Shown: positions 28,563-37,855 of the stretch, piece after piece
Layout: every line of letters starts with the position of its first letter
Numbering within the stretch: the first letter of the stretch is position 1
DNA from: Streptosporangiaceae bacterium
GTDB lineage: Bacteria; Actinomycetota; Actinomycetes; Streptosporangiales; Streptosporangiaceae
Assembly: GCA_019239975.1 (NCBI GenBank)
Contig: JAFAZE010000005.1
Location: forward strand, 1 to 51,517
Direction: 5' to 3'
Length of the DNA stretch: 51,517 nucleotides
Notes under the pieces: model-generated
Told to the model about the DNA's origin: nothing
Database searches by the model: none
What the model saw: the letters and a program-made list of their open reading frames with translations, nothing else
Translations under genes and position numbers: made by a program

Positions 28563-28780
28563 GCTGCCGGGTCTTTGTCAGCCGCCCGCCGGCGCTGCCA
28601 TCCCTCGAAGTCCCATTCCGCCGACAGCTCCGCATGGCGCTCCAGAGCCGCCGCCCGCCGGTGCCGGGCGGCGAACTCCCGCAGCGCCAGGTTGACCGTG
28701 TCCTTCTTGGTCTTCGCGCCCGATAGCCGCATGGCCTCGGCGAGCGCGTCTTCGTCGATGTCGATCTGCGTCAGCGCCAC
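28559..28780 (-). CDS. vapB: VapB-type antitoxin
   Basis: 73 residues from the GTG at 28780, chosen because GGAGG lies four bases upstream. A longer reading from 28810 would start inside the operator palindrome. The N-terminal ribbon-helix-helix region ALTQIDIDEDALAEAMRLSGAKTKKDTVNLAL is typical of the VapB family found with actinobacterial VapC. The C-terminal tail (ERHAELSAEWDFEGW) would occupy the toxin. Confidence 0.9.
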   Translation of the reverse strand: MALTQIDIDEDALAEAMRLSGAKTKKDTVNLALREFAARHRRAAALERHAELSAEWDFEGWQRRRAADKDPAA

Positions 28781-28795
28781 AAGTCCTCCGGTGAC

Positions 28796-28830
28796 GTTGA
28801 TGATATACATCGTAAGTGTATAGCATCAAC
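28796..28830. promoter_or_regulatory. palindromic vapBC operator
   Basis: Left arm GTTGATGATATAC (28796-28808), 9-base spacer, right arm GTATAGCATCAAC (28818-28830); 12 of 13 positions pair. It lies 16 bases before vapB and 20 before the divergent amidohydrolase gene, so VapBC binding may affect both. Autoregulation through such palindromes is known for vapBC. Confidence 0.8.
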
Positions 28831-28850
28831 ATTCAGGGAAGGGCGCCCCG

Positions 28851-30455
28851 ATGGAGCTGGTGGTCGAGGACGCCGCCATCGTCACGATGGCTGAGGGTGG
28901 CGGCCGCGCGCACAGCATGCTGGTCCGTGATGACCGGATCGCCGCGGTGGGACCGGCCGGGGAGATCCGCGCGGCGGCGACGCCAGGCGCGAGGGTGGTC
29001 CGGCTGGACGGGGCCACCGTCATTCCGGGCCTGATAGACGCGCACTGTCACGTGTCCGATGTCGGCTATCTGGCCGCGGGCGCCGACTGCAGCCAGCCGT
29101 CCGCAGCCGACGTGCCGGCGATTCAGGCCCGGCTGCGGGCGGCCGCTGAACGGACGCCGGAAGGCTCCTGGGTGACCGGGAGCGGGTATGTGGAGTACAA
29201 GCTCCGCGAGGGACGGCACCCGACGCGGGCGGAGCTCGACGAGGCCGTGCCGGGACGTCCGGCGGTGCTGTACCACACGTCGCTGCACGCCGCTGTCCTG
29301 AACACGGCGGCGCTGAAGGAAGCCGGCTTCGCCGACGGCCAGCCGGATCCCCCGGGCGGCGCCTTCGGCAGGGATCAGGATGGCCGGCTCGACGGCGTGG
29401 TGTACGAGCGCCCGCTGTTCGCGCTGTTCGAGCGCAACCTGCGCAATGACATCGCACGGATGGGCGCCGATGAGCGCGCCAGGCTGGTGCGGGTGGCGGG
29501 CCGCCGGCTGGCCGCGCTCGGCCTTACCGCGGCGTGTGATGCCGATATGCGCCGCGACAGCTTCGCCGCTTTCGCGGAGGCGGACGCACGGGGCGCGCTC
29601 AGCCAGCGGATCTACGGGCTGGTCGTGCACGACCAGGTGGACTGGCTGCTCGCCTCGGGCCTGCGCGGCCGCCACTCCGGCCGGCTGGCCGCCGAAGCCG
29701 TCAAGATCTGGGCCGACGGCGGGATGAGCAGCCGCACCGCCGCGATCAACGGCAGCTACCCTGTCCCGCCGTACGGCTCGGGAATCATGTACTTCGACCG
29801 CGGCGAGCTCACCGAGATGGTCCGCGACTTCGACGCCCGGGGATTCCAGGTCTGCATTCACGCCCAGGGGGACCGGGCGATCGAGACGGTCCTGGACGCG
29901 TACGCCGCGGTCCTTTCCGGCGGAGCGGGCAATCCGCGACGGCACCGTATCGAGCACGGCGGCGCGATGTACCCGCCGCTCGCCGCGCGGGCCGCCGCGC
30001 TGGGGATAGTCGTCGCGAGCCAGCCGGGGTTCCTGTCGGCGCTGGGCGACGGGTTCGCCGAGGCGTTCCCGGGCCAGCGCGACCAGCTCTACTCGTTCGC
30101 GTCCTGGCGGCGGGCGGGCATCACCGTCGCCGGATCGTCCGACGCCCCGGTCATCACCGCCGACCCGCTGGTGGGCATCCGCGACGCGATGCTGCGCCGC
30201 ACCGGCGGCGGCCGGGTGCTCGGCCCCGCGGAACGCCTGTCCGCCCGGGACGCGCTCGCGCTGTACACCACGCATGCCGCCTTCGCCTCGCACCGTGAGA
30301 ACGAGATCGGCTCCCTCGAGCCGGGCAAGCTGGCGGACTTCACCGTCCTGGACCGCAACCCGCTGGAGACGGAACCCGAGGGGATCACGAACATCCAGGT
30401 CCTGGCCACCGTCCTGGGCGGCACGCCGGTTCACCAGTCCGGGAGCATCTTCTGA
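28851..30455 (+). CDS. YtcJ-like metal-dependent amidohydrolase
   Basis: 534-residue amidohydrolase of the YtcJ/AepA group. Visible: the N-terminal beta-sandwich with MLVRDDRIAAVGP, the metal-binding HCH in GLIDAHCHVSD, the barrel motifs CIHAQGDRAIETVLDAYA and HRIEHGGAM, the Asp in AGSSDAPVITADPL, and the closing EIGSLEPGKLADFTVLD. Such enzymes hydrolyse amides or N-formyl groups; the substrate is unknown. The ATG at 28851 follows GGAAGGGCG. It starts just beyond the VapBC operator on the opposite strand. Confidence 0.88.
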   Translation: MELVVEDAAIVTMAEGGGRAHSMLVRDDRIAAVGPAGEIRAAATPGARVVRLDGATVIPGLIDAHCHVSDVGYLAAGADCSQPSAADVPAIQARLRAAAERTPEGSWVTGSGYVEYKLREGRHPTRAELDEAVPGRPAVLYHTSLHAAVLNTAALKEAGFADGQPDPPGGAFGRDQDGRLDGVVYERPLFALFERNLRNDIARMGADERARLVRVAGRRLAALGLTAACDADMRRDSFAAFAEADARGALSQRIYGLVVHDQVDWLLASGLRGRHSGRLAAEAVKIWADGGMSSRTAAINGSYPVPPYGSGIMYFDRGELTEMVRDFDARGFQVCIHAQGDRAIETVLDAYAAVLSGGAGNPRRHRIEHGGAMYPPLAARAAALGIVVASQPGFLSALGDGFAEAFPGQRDQLYSFASWRRAGITVAGSSDAPVITADPLVGIRDAMLRRTGGGRVLGPAERLSARDALALYTTHAAFASHRENEIGSLEPGKLADFTVLDRNPLETEPEGITNIQVLATVLGGTPVHQSGSIF

Positions 30456-30468
30456 GCCGGCCGGCCCG

Positions 30469-30996
30469 TCACACCGGCGGATCGGTGCGCAGGAGGCTGT
30501 AGGTCACCCCATCCCGCCACGCGCCGTCGCGCCAGCCTTCGCCGCGCTTCACGCCCTCCCTGGTAAATCCCGCGCGCTCCAGGGCTTTCTGCTCGGCGAT
30601 GTTGTCCACCTCCGTGTTCGCCTCTATCCGGTGGGCGGTCGTGTGCGCGAACAGGTAGCGCGCGAGCAGCCGGTGGGCCTGCGTGCCATGGCCGTGCCCG
30701 CGGGCCCCGGGAAGCAGCGCGATGCCCATCTCCCAGTAGAAGGCCCCGACGCCGGCACTGCGCCGTCTCCAGTTGACGAAACCCAGCGTTTCGCCGCCGC
30801 GGCTGACCATGAGCGTCCCGCGCTCGCCGGAGATCATCCTGTTCTCGTCCCACTGACGCCGGTCCTGCGTGTCATACCAGCCCAGCCAGCCGAACTCGCC
30901 GGCGATGGCCGGGTCCTGTGTCAGGCTCTCGATGACCGGCAGATCGTCCTCATCGACGCGCCGCAGCGCGATCCGGGGCTCCATGCTCCCGAGCAT
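30469..30996 (-). CDS. GNAT-family N-acetyltransferase (RimJ/RimL-like)
   Basis: 175 residues. The acetyl-CoA site is LLPGARGHGHGTQAHRLLARYLF, followed by RIEANTEVDNIAEQKALERAGFTREG, the RimJ-like signature of a second-site Asn and an ERAGF turn. Starts at 30996 and 30984 are both possible. It lies three bases after the methyltransferase stop, so the two are likely one transcript. The substrate is unknown. Confidence 0.88.
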   Translation of the reverse strand: MLGSMEPRIALRRVDEDDLPVIESLTQDPAIAGEFGWLGWYDTQDRRQWDENRMISGERGTLMVSRGGETLGFVNWRRRSAGVGAFYWEMGIALLPGARGHGHGTQAHRLLARYLFAHTTAHRIEANTEVDNIAEQKALERAGFTREGVKRGEGWRDGAWRDGVTYSLLRTDPPV

Positions 30997-30999
30997 GCC

Positions 31000-31596
31000 T
31001 CACGCCGGCCGCGTGGCGCGGACGAGGGTGTCGATGGCCACGGCCGGCCCGTCGTCCCGGTTGACCGTGCGCCGCACCCGCCCGGCCCGCAGCACGCTGA
31101 GGCCGGGCAGGTCGGCCGTGATCGCTTCGGGGGTGTACAGCCGCTCGGGATCCTGCGGGCCGCCGACGCCCTCGGTGAGGTTGCTCAGGTCGTGCCCGAC
31201 GATGAAGACGGTGCCGCCGCCGGCCAGCGCGGCCGCCGCCCGGCGGAGCACGGTGGTGCGCAGCGCCGGTTCCACCTGCAGGTACGCGATGAGGACCAGG
31301 TCGAACGCGCCGGGCGGCGAATAGCTGGCCAGGTCGGCGACCACCCAGTCCACGGTGACGCCGCGCGCCTCGCTCAGCCTGCGGCCCTTCTCGAGACCGA
31401 CCCGGGAGAAGTCGACCGCGGTCATCTTCCAGCCCCGCTCGGCCAGCCACACCGCGTTACGGCCTTCCCCCGCCGCCAGGTCCAGGCCCCGGCCGGGCGG
31501 CAGCCCGGCCAGCTCAGCGGCCACGAACTGGTTGGGCTCCGTCGTCCACTCGTACTCCGCCCGGGAATAGCGCTCGTCCCACTGCTTGCTGTCCAC
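31000..31596 (-). CDS. class I SAM-dependent methyltransferase
   Basis: 198 residues from the GTG at 31596 (GAGGGTGAG upstream); an ATG at 31638 adds residues not typical of the family. It begins DSKQWDERYSRAEYEWTTEPNQF, with SAM motif I GLDLAAGEGRNAVWLAERGW and TAVDFSRVGLEKGR. This matches small tellurite-resistance-like or thiopurine-like methyltransferases of unknown substrate. It follows the DNA methyltransferase stop directly. Confidence 0.87.
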   Translation of the reverse strand: MDSKQWDERYSRAEYEWTTEPNQFVAAELAGLPPGRGLDLAAGEGRNAVWLAERGWKMTAVDFSRVGLEKGRRLSEARGVTVDWVVADLASYSPPGAFDLVLIAYLQVEPALRTTVLRRAAAALAGGGTVFIVGHDLSNLTEGVGGPQDPERLYTPEAITADLPGLSVLRAGRVRRTVNRDDGPAVAIDTLVRATRPA

Positions 31597-31600
31597 CGTC

Positions 31601-32767
31601 TCACCCTCGCCGGTCGCTGAGATTGCCCGCCTTCGCAAGAGTTCCCCCGGTGAACGGGCCCATCACCTGGCGGGGCCGTTGGCGTATCTGGCCCCGTCCA
31701 GTGGGGCCGCTGGCGCCATCGGCCCCGTGCGGACGGGCGGTGAGCCGGCCTCGCGGCGCCGGGGCGCGGCGGAGGCGGTCCGCGGCGAGGCGCGCGAACA
31801 CCGGGTCGGTCTCCGCCGCGAACGCCCGGCGGCCGAGCGTCACCGCGGCCACCGAGGCGGAGCACAGGCCGCCGAACGGCTCCCAGACCACGTCCCCGGG
31901 CTCGGTGACCGCCTGCACGAGGCGTTCCATGAACTCGAGCGGCTTCTGGTTCAGGTGCGCCGAACTGCCCGCCGTCGGCCTGTAGACCCTGGGCGCCGCG
32001 CGCCGCAACGTTCCCTTCAGCCGCTCGTCGTCGTGCAGCGGGCCGCGCGCCCACACGTTCGTCAGGCCGTGCGCGTGATGCCACTTGTAGCGCAGCGCGT
32101 CCCATTCTTTCGCGGTCACCGGGCGCTCGCCGTCCAGCGAGTAATACGGCCATCCGGCCGGCGCGCCGTGCGTATTCGCGTAGCCGGCGAGCCGCTCCAT
32201 CATTTCCCCTGGCGGCCAGTACCACAGCCAGTCCGTGGTGAGGTACTTTCTCGTTGCGGCGTTCCGTACGCCACACGCCTCATTCGCGGCACGCAGCGGC
32301 AGCCCGGTGCGCAGCCATTCGGCGCGCACCCATTTCTTCACGGGCACCAGATTCGCGCCGCCGGGCCCGGGGACACCGAACTTCCGCTGATAGAACGCGC
32401 AGACCTCGGTGACGACCGGGAACTGGCGGATCGTCCGGCCGTTCACGTTGCCGGCTATGTGCGCGAGGCCCTTGTCCCAGACGACGAGCTGCACGTAATC
32501 CCAGCCGGAGGCGGCCAGCAGGGGATGCACGCTCGCCCAGCCGATTTCCGTGTTCCAGAACCACAATGTGGTGGCGGGGGTGGCCGCCGCCGACCAGCGC
32601 TCGATATGCGGGCGGTACCATCCGGGAAGGTCTTCGGGACCGGCCGTATCGCCATGGAACCCGCGGACGCCATAGGCGCCGTCGCTGATGATTGCCGTCG
32701 GCGGCGGCCACCCCGCGTACGCGTCCAGCGCGTCACCCGGAAACAGCTCGTGCACGCCAGTCAACAT
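31601..32767 (-). CDS. solitary DNA methyltransferase (N6-adenine or N4-cytosine type)
   Basis: 388 residues. The catalytic loop that is usually D/N/S-P-P-Y is here [12 protein letters not shown], and the SAM motif is [29 protein letters not shown] near the C-terminus, following [13 protein letters not shown]. This catalytic-before-SAM order fits the beta group of amino-methyltransferases. No restriction endonuclease or specificity subunit is nearby. The last 45 or so residues are encoded by the dispersed palindromic repeat (31671-31728) and are unlikely to belong to the ancestral protein. Confidence 0.82.
   Translation of the reverse strand: MLTGVHELFPGDALDAYAGWPPPTAIISDGAYGVRGFHGDTAGPEDLPGWYRPHIERWSAAATPATTLWFWNTEIGWASVHPLLAASGWDYVQLVVWDKGLAHIAGNVNGRTIRQFPVVTEVCAFYQRKFGVPGPGGANLVPVKKWVRAEWLRTGLPLRAANEACGVRNAATRKYLTTDWLWYWPPGEMMERLAGYANTHGAPAGWPYYSLDGERPVTAKEWDALRYKWHHAHGLTNVWARGPLHDDERLKGTLRRAAPRVYRPTAGSSAHLNQKPLEFMERLVQAVTEPGDVVWEPFGGLCSASVAAVTLGRRAFAAETDPVFARLAADRLRRAPAPRGRLTARPHGADGASGPTGRGQIRQRPRQVMGPFTGGTLAKAGNLSDRRG
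31671..31728. repeat. second tandem pair of the 31-bp palindromic repeat
   Basis: Two copies related to 6147-6208. The first pairs CGGGGCC with GGCCCCG around a 12-base loop GTTGGCGTATCT; the second pairs GGGGCC with GGCCCC around GCTGGCGCCATC, also 12 bases. Stem and loop length are kept while loop bases vary. It lies in the 3' end of the DNA methyltransferase reading frame. Confidence 0.8.
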
Positions 32768-34218
32768 ACCGAACGAGCGGCGGTTCCCGGGAGAGACACC
32801 ACCGCTCGTTCAGTAAACATATTTTTTAAGCATTCGATGACGTTGACGGCCAGCCCGCCACGCGACGTCTCCTTGTATTTGTCCAGCATGTCACGTCCGG
32901 TCGCGCGCATCGTCGCGATCGCCTTGTCGAGGGACACGAAATGGCGGCCGTCGCCGCGCAGCGCCATCCGCGCGGCGTTGATCGCGGCCACCGAGGCGAC
33001 GGCGTTGCGCTCTATGCACGGCACCTGGACGAGGCCGCCGACCGGGTCGCAGGTCAGCCCCAGGTTGTGCTCGATGCCGATCTCCGCGGCGTTTTCCGCC
33101 TGCTCGGGGGTGCCGCCGAGGACCTCGGCGAGCGCGCCGGCCGCCATCGAGCAGGCCGACCCGACCTCGCCCTGGCAGCCGACCTCGGCGCCGGAGATCG
33201 ACGCGTTCTCCTTGAAGAGCACGCCGATCGCCGCCGCGGTGAGCAGGAAGCGCTGCACGCCGGCCTCGGAGGCCCCGGGCACGAAACGGTCGTAGTAGTG
33301 CAGCACCGCGGGGATGATGCCGGCGGCGCCGTTGGTCGGCGCGGTGACGATGCGGCCGCCCGCCGCGTTCTCCTCGTTGACCGCCAGCGCGAACAGCGTC
33401 ACCCAGTCCATCGCGTGCAGCGGGTCCTGCCCGTCGCGCTCGCGGCTGAGCTGCCGGTACAGGTCTGGTGCGCGGCGCCGCACCTTCAGGCCGCCGGGCA
33501 GGACGCCGCCCGTGGCGCAGCCGTGCTCGACGCATTCCCGCATCACCCGCCACAGGTCCCGCAGCCCGGCGCCGACCTGCCCGGCGGTCCGGCCGAGCGC
33601 CTGCTCGTTGGCGAGCATGATGCCGGAGACCGGCAGCCCGGCCGCGGATGTGTGCGCGAGGAGCTCGGCCGCCGTCGTAAATGGATATGGAACGGGGCGG
33701 TCTTCGCCCGCCGGCGCGTCCTTCTCGCCGACGACGAAGCCGCCGCCGACGGAGTAGTAGACCCGCTCCCGCAGCACGGTGCCGCCCCGGTCGTACGCGG
33801 CGAAGCGCATGCCGTTCGGGTGCCTGCCGAGGGTTCGCTTGCGGTCGAAGTCGAGGTGCTCGCGGGGAACGAACGGCACCTCCTGCTCGCCGAGCAGGCG
33901 GACCGTCCCGCGCCCGGCGATCGCGTCCAGGTGCGCGGGTACCGCGTCGACGTCGACGGTGGCGGGCAGCTCGCCCTCGAGCCCCAGCAGCACGGCCTTG
34001 TCGCTGCCGTGTCCCCTGCCGGTCAGGCCGAGCGAGCCGTAGAGCGTGACGCGCACCCCGGCGACCCGCGGCAGCAGCCCGTCACGGCGCAGCCCCTCGG
34101 CGAACATCCTGGCGGCCTTCATCGGCCCCACGGTGTGCGAGCTGGAGGGGCCGATGCCGACCTTGAACAGGTCAAAGACGCTGATCGCCAAGAGCTTCCC
34201 CGATCCGGGCGCGTTCAT
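32761..34218 (-). CDS. sdaA: L-serine ammonia-lyase (iron-sulfur type)
   Basis: 485 residues. The single-chain bacterial L-serine dehydratase begins [28 protein letters not shown], continues with [32 protein letters not shown] and [23 protein letters not shown], and has [25 protein letters not shown] holding cluster cysteines. It converts serine to pyruvate and ammonia using an oxygen-sensitive 4Fe-4S cluster. The ATG at 34218 fits the family; the longer frame upstream is antisense to the IclR gene. The position near the methylamine operon may let it drain serine made from glycine and methylene-THF. Confidence 0.95.
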   Translation of the reverse strand: MNAPGSGKLLAISVFDLFKVGIGPSSSHTVGPMKAARMFAEGLRRDGLLPRVAGVRVTLYGSLGLTGRGHGSDKAVLLGLEGELPATVDVDAVPAHLDAIAGRGTVRLLGEQEVPFVPREHLDFDRKRTLGRHPNGMRFAAYDRGGTVLRERVYYSVGGGFVVGEKDAPAGEDRPVPYPFTTAAELLAHTSAAGLPVSGIMLANEQALGRTAGQVGAGLRDLWRVMRECVEHGCATGGVLPGGLKVRRRAPDLYRQLSRERDGQDPLHAMDWVTLFALAVNEENAAGGRIVTAPTNGAAGIIPAVLHYYDRFVPGASEAGVQRFLLTAAAIGVLFKENASISGAEVGCQGEVGSACSMAAGALAEVLGGTPEQAENAAEIGIEHNLGLTCDPVGGLVQVPCIERNAVASVAAINAARMALRGDGRHFVSLDKAIATMRATGRDMLDKYKETSRGGLAVNVIECLKNMFTERAVVSLPGTAARSVC

Positions 34219-34285
34219 TGCCAAGGTTAGCCGACGCGCCCGGCGCCAGGGGTCCGGAGGTGACCCGGGGCTGTAGTGTTGCACT

Positions 34286-35122
34286 GTGGACAACGGGGGG
34301 CGGGCGGGCTCCGGAGGCGTCCGGTCGCGGGAGAGTTCGGGTACGGTCCAGTCGGTGGACCGGGCGGTGGCCATTCTCGAGATACTCGCCCGGGACGGGG
34401 AGGCGGGAGTCACCGACATCGCGCGCGAGCTCGGCGTGCACAAGTCGACGGCCTTCCGGCTCATGGCCGCGCTCGACCGGCGTGAGCTGGTGGCGCAGGA
34501 CACCGCGCGCGGCAGGTACCGGCTCGGCGTGGGGATCGTGCGGCTGGCCGGCGCCGCGGGGGCACGCCTTGACCTGGTGCAGGAGAGCCGGCCGGTCTGC
34601 CAGGCCCTCGCCAGGGAGGTCGGCGAGACCGTCAACATCGCGGTGCTTTCCGGCAGCGACGCGCTCTACCTGGATCAGGTTGCCGGGCCGTCGGCGCTTT
34701 CCCCGCACAACTGGGCGGGGCAGCGCATCCCGCTGCACGCCACCTCGGACGGCAAGATCCTGCTCGCGCACCTGCCGCCGGAGCGCATGGCCGAATGCCT
34801 CGCGGCGCCGCTGAAGCGGTTCACCGACCGCACGATCACCGCACGCGCCCAGCTCGAGCGCGTGCTGGCCCAGGTGCGGGAGCTGGGCTACGCGATCACG
34901 GTGGAGGAACTGGAGGTGGGTCTCACCGCGATCGCGGCCGCGGTGCGCAACGCGGAGGGCAGCGTGGTCGCGTCCATCAGCACCTCCGGGCCGAGCTTCC
35001 GCATCCCTGCCGGCCGCATCCCGCCGATCGCGACGGCGGTCCGCCGCGCCGGCGCCGAGATCTCCCGCCGCCTCGGCTGGTCAGCCGCTAGTGACAACCC
35101 ATGGTTGTCCAGACAAGCGTAA
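34286..35122 (+). CDS. IclR-family transcriptional regulator
   Basis: 278 residues. The winged helix is [41 protein letters not shown], and the effector domain has [20 protein letters not shown] and the conserved [13 protein letters not shown]. It is divergent from sdaA with 67 bases between, so it probably controls serine dehydratase. The GTG at 34286 lies inside TGTGGACAA. The gene ends in nested palindromes (35093-35129). Confidence 0.92.
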   Translation: MDNGGRAGSGGVRSRESSGTVQSVDRAVAILEILARDGEAGVTDIARELGVHKSTAFRLMAALDRRELVAQDTARGRYRLGVGIVRLAGAAGARLDLVQESRPVCQALAREVGETVNIAVLSGSDALYLDQVAGPSALSPHNWAGQRIPLHATSDGKILLAHLPPERMAECLAAPLKRFTDRTITARAQLERVLAQVRELGYAITVEELEVGLTAIAAAVRNAEGSVVASISTSGPSFRIPAGRIPPIATAVRRAGAEISRRLGWSAASDNPWLSRQA

Positions 35123-35129
35123 CCATGGG
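35093..35129. repeat. nested inverted repeats at the end of the IclR gene
   Basis: GACAACC-CAT-GGTTGTC (35093-35109) is a perfect palindrome, and CCCATGGTT (35098-35106) also pairs with AACCATGGG (35121-35129) across 14 bases. The two pairings exclude each other. It could be a terminator without a U tract or a protein-binding site. Confidence 0.5.
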
Positions 35130-35272
35130 CATTCGCTCGGTCACCGCTGTGCCCACATGCCCTAGCATGCGGTGAACCTGGCCGATTTCTGGCGACGGTG
35201 CGGTGCGTCGCAAGCACCACGGCGTGCCGCAGTGTCGCACAATGCGTAGTAAGCACCTGTAAGGGGGATGTA

Positions 35273-35911
35273 GTGGCGTATACGGCGAAGATGGCCGCCG
35301 CCCTTTCCGGGGCTACGATCAGCCAGCTTCGGCACTGGCGCAGCGCGCGAACCGGGCCGCTGCTCGCACCCGAGGTCTCAGCGGCATCTCGAGTGGTGTA
35401 CTCGTTTCGCGACGTGCTGGCACTGCGCACGTTCGTCCGCCTGCGTGAAAACGCTTCGCTCCAGAAGGTTCGTGCGGCAATCGGAAACCTGCGCGGCATC
35501 GGTGAGGCCGACCATCTGGCGTCGTACAGCCTTGTTTCTGACCGAACCGGCAACATTCAGCTGGTCAGCGGAAATGAGGCCGTCGATCTGATCAGCAAGC
35601 CCGGCCAGCTGCAGCTGATCGTGGTAATGGGTGACGTGATTGAGCCGTTCGCGGTCCGCGCTGGCGTCCTTGTCCCGCATCTGCTGCGCCCGCGTCCCCG
35701 GCTAGCCGTGGACCCAGAAACACAAGGCGGCACACCTGTCATCGCCGGAACCAGAGTGCCTTACGACGCCGTGGCGGGCCTGATGCGTGACGGGGTAATC
35801 GCTGACCAGGTCACTAACTACTACCCTTCGGTGACAGCCGCCGCGGCAGACGATGCGCTCGACTTCGCCCGCTATGTCGAGAGTTACGATCCCGCCTCCC
35901 GGGCTGCGTAA
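35273..35911 (+). CDS. DUF433-type antitoxin with MerR-like N-terminus
   Basis: 212 residues from the GTG at 35273 after AAGGGGGA. The first 75 residues look like a MerR-type helix-turn-helix (AALSGATISQLRHWRSA, then VVYSFRDVLALRTFVRLRE). The C-terminus is DUF433: PETQGGTPVIAGTRVPYDAVAGLMRDGVIADQVTNYYPSVT. DUF433 proteins are known as antitoxins paired with DUF5615 PIN-like toxins. The partner gene starts immediately after the stop but is broken. Base composition is less extreme than in the neighbours. Confidence 0.8.
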   Translation: MAYTAKMAAALSGATISQLRHWRSARTGPLLAPEVSAASRVVYSFRDVLALRTFVRLRENASLQKVRAAIGNLRGIGEADHLASYSLVSDRTGNIQLVSGNEAVDLISKPGQLQLIVVMGDVIEPFAVRAGVLVPHLLRPRPRLAVDPETQGGTPVIAGTRVPYDAVAGLMRDGVIADQVTNYYPSVTAAAADDALDFARYVESYDPASRAA

Positions 35912-36252
35912 ATGCGCGTCCTCATCGACGAGGACACTGCCGTGCAGCTAGCAGCAGGGCTGGCTATCACATCCTTATCACGAGGGATCGCGCGCAGTTT
36001 GATGACCCGGAAGAGTGCGATGCGATCAAGAAATCAAGGTTGCACCACGTGCGCTACGGACAGCGTCAGCAGGGCGCACGGGGCCTGGCGCTTGCCATGG
36101 GCGCGGTCATCGCGGCGATGCCGATGGTCATGCAGGAGCTGGAGATCGCAAGCGGCCAGCGGCTTGTGCACATCGCCGGCCTCGACCCACGACGCCGTTT
36201 CGAGATCGTTGACCCGCGAAAGAAACCGCCGTCACCCTACTGGCCGCACTGA
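35912..36252 (+). pseudogene. broken PIN-like (DUF5615-type) toxin
   Basis: The start MRVLIDEDTAVQLA is the usual N-terminus of this toxin family, with its acidic pair. After about 14 codons the homologous sequence continues in another frame: GYHILITRDRAQFDDPEECDAIKKS, then HHVRYGQRQQGARGLALAMG to a TGA at 36250-36252. About 30 residues of the middle are missing and the junction near 35950-35958 is out of frame, so no full toxin can be made. The antitoxin upstream is intact. Confidence 0.75.
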
Positions 36253-36280
36253 CGCAGCTTCGCTTGTGAGCCTGCGCCGT

Positions 36281-37735
36281 TCAGTCGCCGAGCTCGCGGC
36301 GGCGGCGGGCCACGTAGTCGTCAAGTTCGGCGCGGATGGCGTCGTCGAGGGGCGGCGGCTCGAACTCCCCGAGCTTCCGCTGCCAGATCTCGGCGGCGCG
36401 GGCGGCGGTGTCCTTGGCGCCGAGGCGCAGCCAGCGCTCGAAGTTCGCGGTCGAGGAGAGCAGCGGCCGGTAGAAGCACTCGCGGAAGCGCTCCATCGTG
36501 TGCTGCGCGCCGAGGAAATGGCCGCCGTGGCGGACCTCCTCGTGCGCGCCGAAAGCGAGCGAGGCCTCGTCGATCTCCAGCGGCGTGAACTCCACGCGGA
36601 GCATGCGCAGCAGCTCGATGTCGATGATGAACTTCTCGTAGCAGCTCACCAGGCCGCCTTCGAGCCACCCGGCGGCGTGCATGACGAAGTTGGTGCCCGC
36701 GAGGAACGTGGGCAGCAGCGTCATGAGCGCCTCGTACGCGGACTGCGCGTCCGCGGTCTGGCTGGAGTTCAGCCCGCCGCCGGTGCGGAACGGCAGCCCG
36801 TAGTGCCTGGCGAGCTGCCCGGTGCACAGCAGCCCGATCGCCGACTCGGGCGTGCCGAACGAGGGCGAGCCTGACTGCATGTCGATGTTGGACAGGAACG
36901 AGCCGAAGATCACCGGGCATCCGGGCCGGATGAGCTGCGCGAGCGCGATACCGGCGAGCGCCTCGGCGAGCTGCTGCGCGAGCGCCGCCGGGATCGTGAC
37001 CGGCGACATCGCGCCCATCAGCAGGAACGGGGTGAGCACGACCGGCTGGTTCGCGGCACAGTACTCGAACTGGGCGTCCAGCATGCGGTCGTCCCAGCGC
37101 AGCGGCGAGTTGCAGTTGATCAGTGAGATCGTGGCCGGGGTCCGCTCGATCGCCGCCCTGCCCTTTCCCCCGGCGCCGCCGAACAGGATCTCCGTCATCT
37201 TTATCGTGTCCGCCGCGTTCGGGCCGGAGACCACGTTGCCCATGTAGATCTTGTCGGTCAGCGTCTGCAGCGCGTAGGTCATGTCCAGGTGCCGGGAGTC
37301 CAGCGGCGCGTCGTTCGGCTCGCAGATCACGCCGCCGGCCGAGTCCAGCTCCGGGTACGCCTGTGACAGGCTGGCCAGGCGGCGGAAATCGTCCAGCGTG
37401 GCGTCACGCCGCACGTCGCCCTCGCGGACGAACGGGCAGCCGTACACCGAGGTGAACACCATGTGGTCGCCGCCGATGTGCACGTTGTTGGCCGGATTGC
37501 GGGCCTGCACATCGAACTCGCGCGGCGCCTTCGCCACCTGCTCGAGGACGAACTCCGGGTCGAGCCGTACCACGTCGCCGTCGACCTGCTGCCCGGCCTT
37601 GGCGAACAGGCCGGCCGCCTCGGGCTTGGCGAACTGCACGCCGATCTCGGAAACGATCCGGCGCCAGCCGCGGTCGAGCACCCCGATCGCATCCGCGGAG
37701 AGGATCTCATACCTCGGCATCGTGTTGACGAACAT
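36281..37735 (-). CDS. MttB-family corrinoid-dependent methyltransferase (non-pyrrolysine)
   Basis: About 484 residues of the trimethylamine methyltransferase superfamily (COG5598). The N-terminus is MPRYEILSADAIGVLDRGWRRIVSEIGVQF; later IGGDHMVFTSVYGCPFV, SLINCNSPLRWDDRML and MLTG-type barrel strands follow. The frame is uninterrupted, with no amber codon, so it belongs to the non-pyrrolysine branch that includes glycine betaine methyltransferase MtgB. It would move a methyl from a quaternary or tertiary amine to the Co(I) corrinoid protein. ATG at 37735, ATG at 37720 or GTG at 37771 may be the start. It is divergent from the rest of the cluster. Confidence 0.9.
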   Translation of the reverse strand: MFVNTMPRYEILSADAIGVLDRGWRRIVSEIGVQFAKPEAAGLFAKAGQQVDGDVVRLDPEFVLEQVAKAPREFDVQARNPANNVHIGGDHMVFTSVYGCPFVREGDVRRDATLDDFRRLASLSQAYPELDSAGGVICEPNDAPLDSRHLDMTYALQTLTDKIYMGNVVSGPNAADTIKMTEILFGGAGGKGRAAIERTPATISLINCNSPLRWDDRMLDAQFEYCAANQPVVLTPFLLMGAMSPVTIPAALAQQLAEALAGIALAQLIRPGCPVIFGSFLSNIDMQSGSPSFGTPESAIGLLCTGQLARHYGLPFRTGGGLNSSQTADAQSAYEALMTLLPTFLAGTNFVMHAAGWLEGGLVSCYEKFIIDIELLRMLRVEFTPLEIDEASLAFGAHEEVRHGGHFLGAQHTMERFRECFYRPLLSSTANFERWLRLGAKDTAARAAEIWQRKLGEFEPPPLDDAIRAELDDYVARRRRELGD

Positions 37736-37834
37736 CCGCCTCACCGTCTCAGTGCGGAACCGGAAGCTCACCCGGTGCGCAACCGGGAGCTTGACCGATC
37801 CTAAACCACGGCCTTACGATCACATAGTAGAACG

Positions 37835-37855
37835 AAGTTCCATAAAGTGGAACTT
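37835..37855. promoter_or_regulatory. palindromic operator between mttB-like gene and IclR gene
   Basis: AAGTTCCA, five bases, TGGAACTT: perfect 8-bp arms, in the 217-base divergent gap. GTGGAAC, its half-site, recurs at 37901-37907, 37920-37926 and 37932-37938, the last 15 bases before the IclR start. The layout fits autoregulation and control of both directions by the adjacent IclR protein. Confidence 0.7.

Noticed and set aside
34285..34293. Perfect DnaA-box sequence TGTGGACAA over the start of the sdaA-linked IclR gene
   Set aside because: A single 9-mer match in 51 kb can arise by chance and there is no cluster or AT-rich element around it.
32761..34638. Serine dehydratase reading frame extended to 34638
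   Set aside because: The extra 140 codons are antisense to the IclR gene and unlike the family; the conserved start is near 34218.
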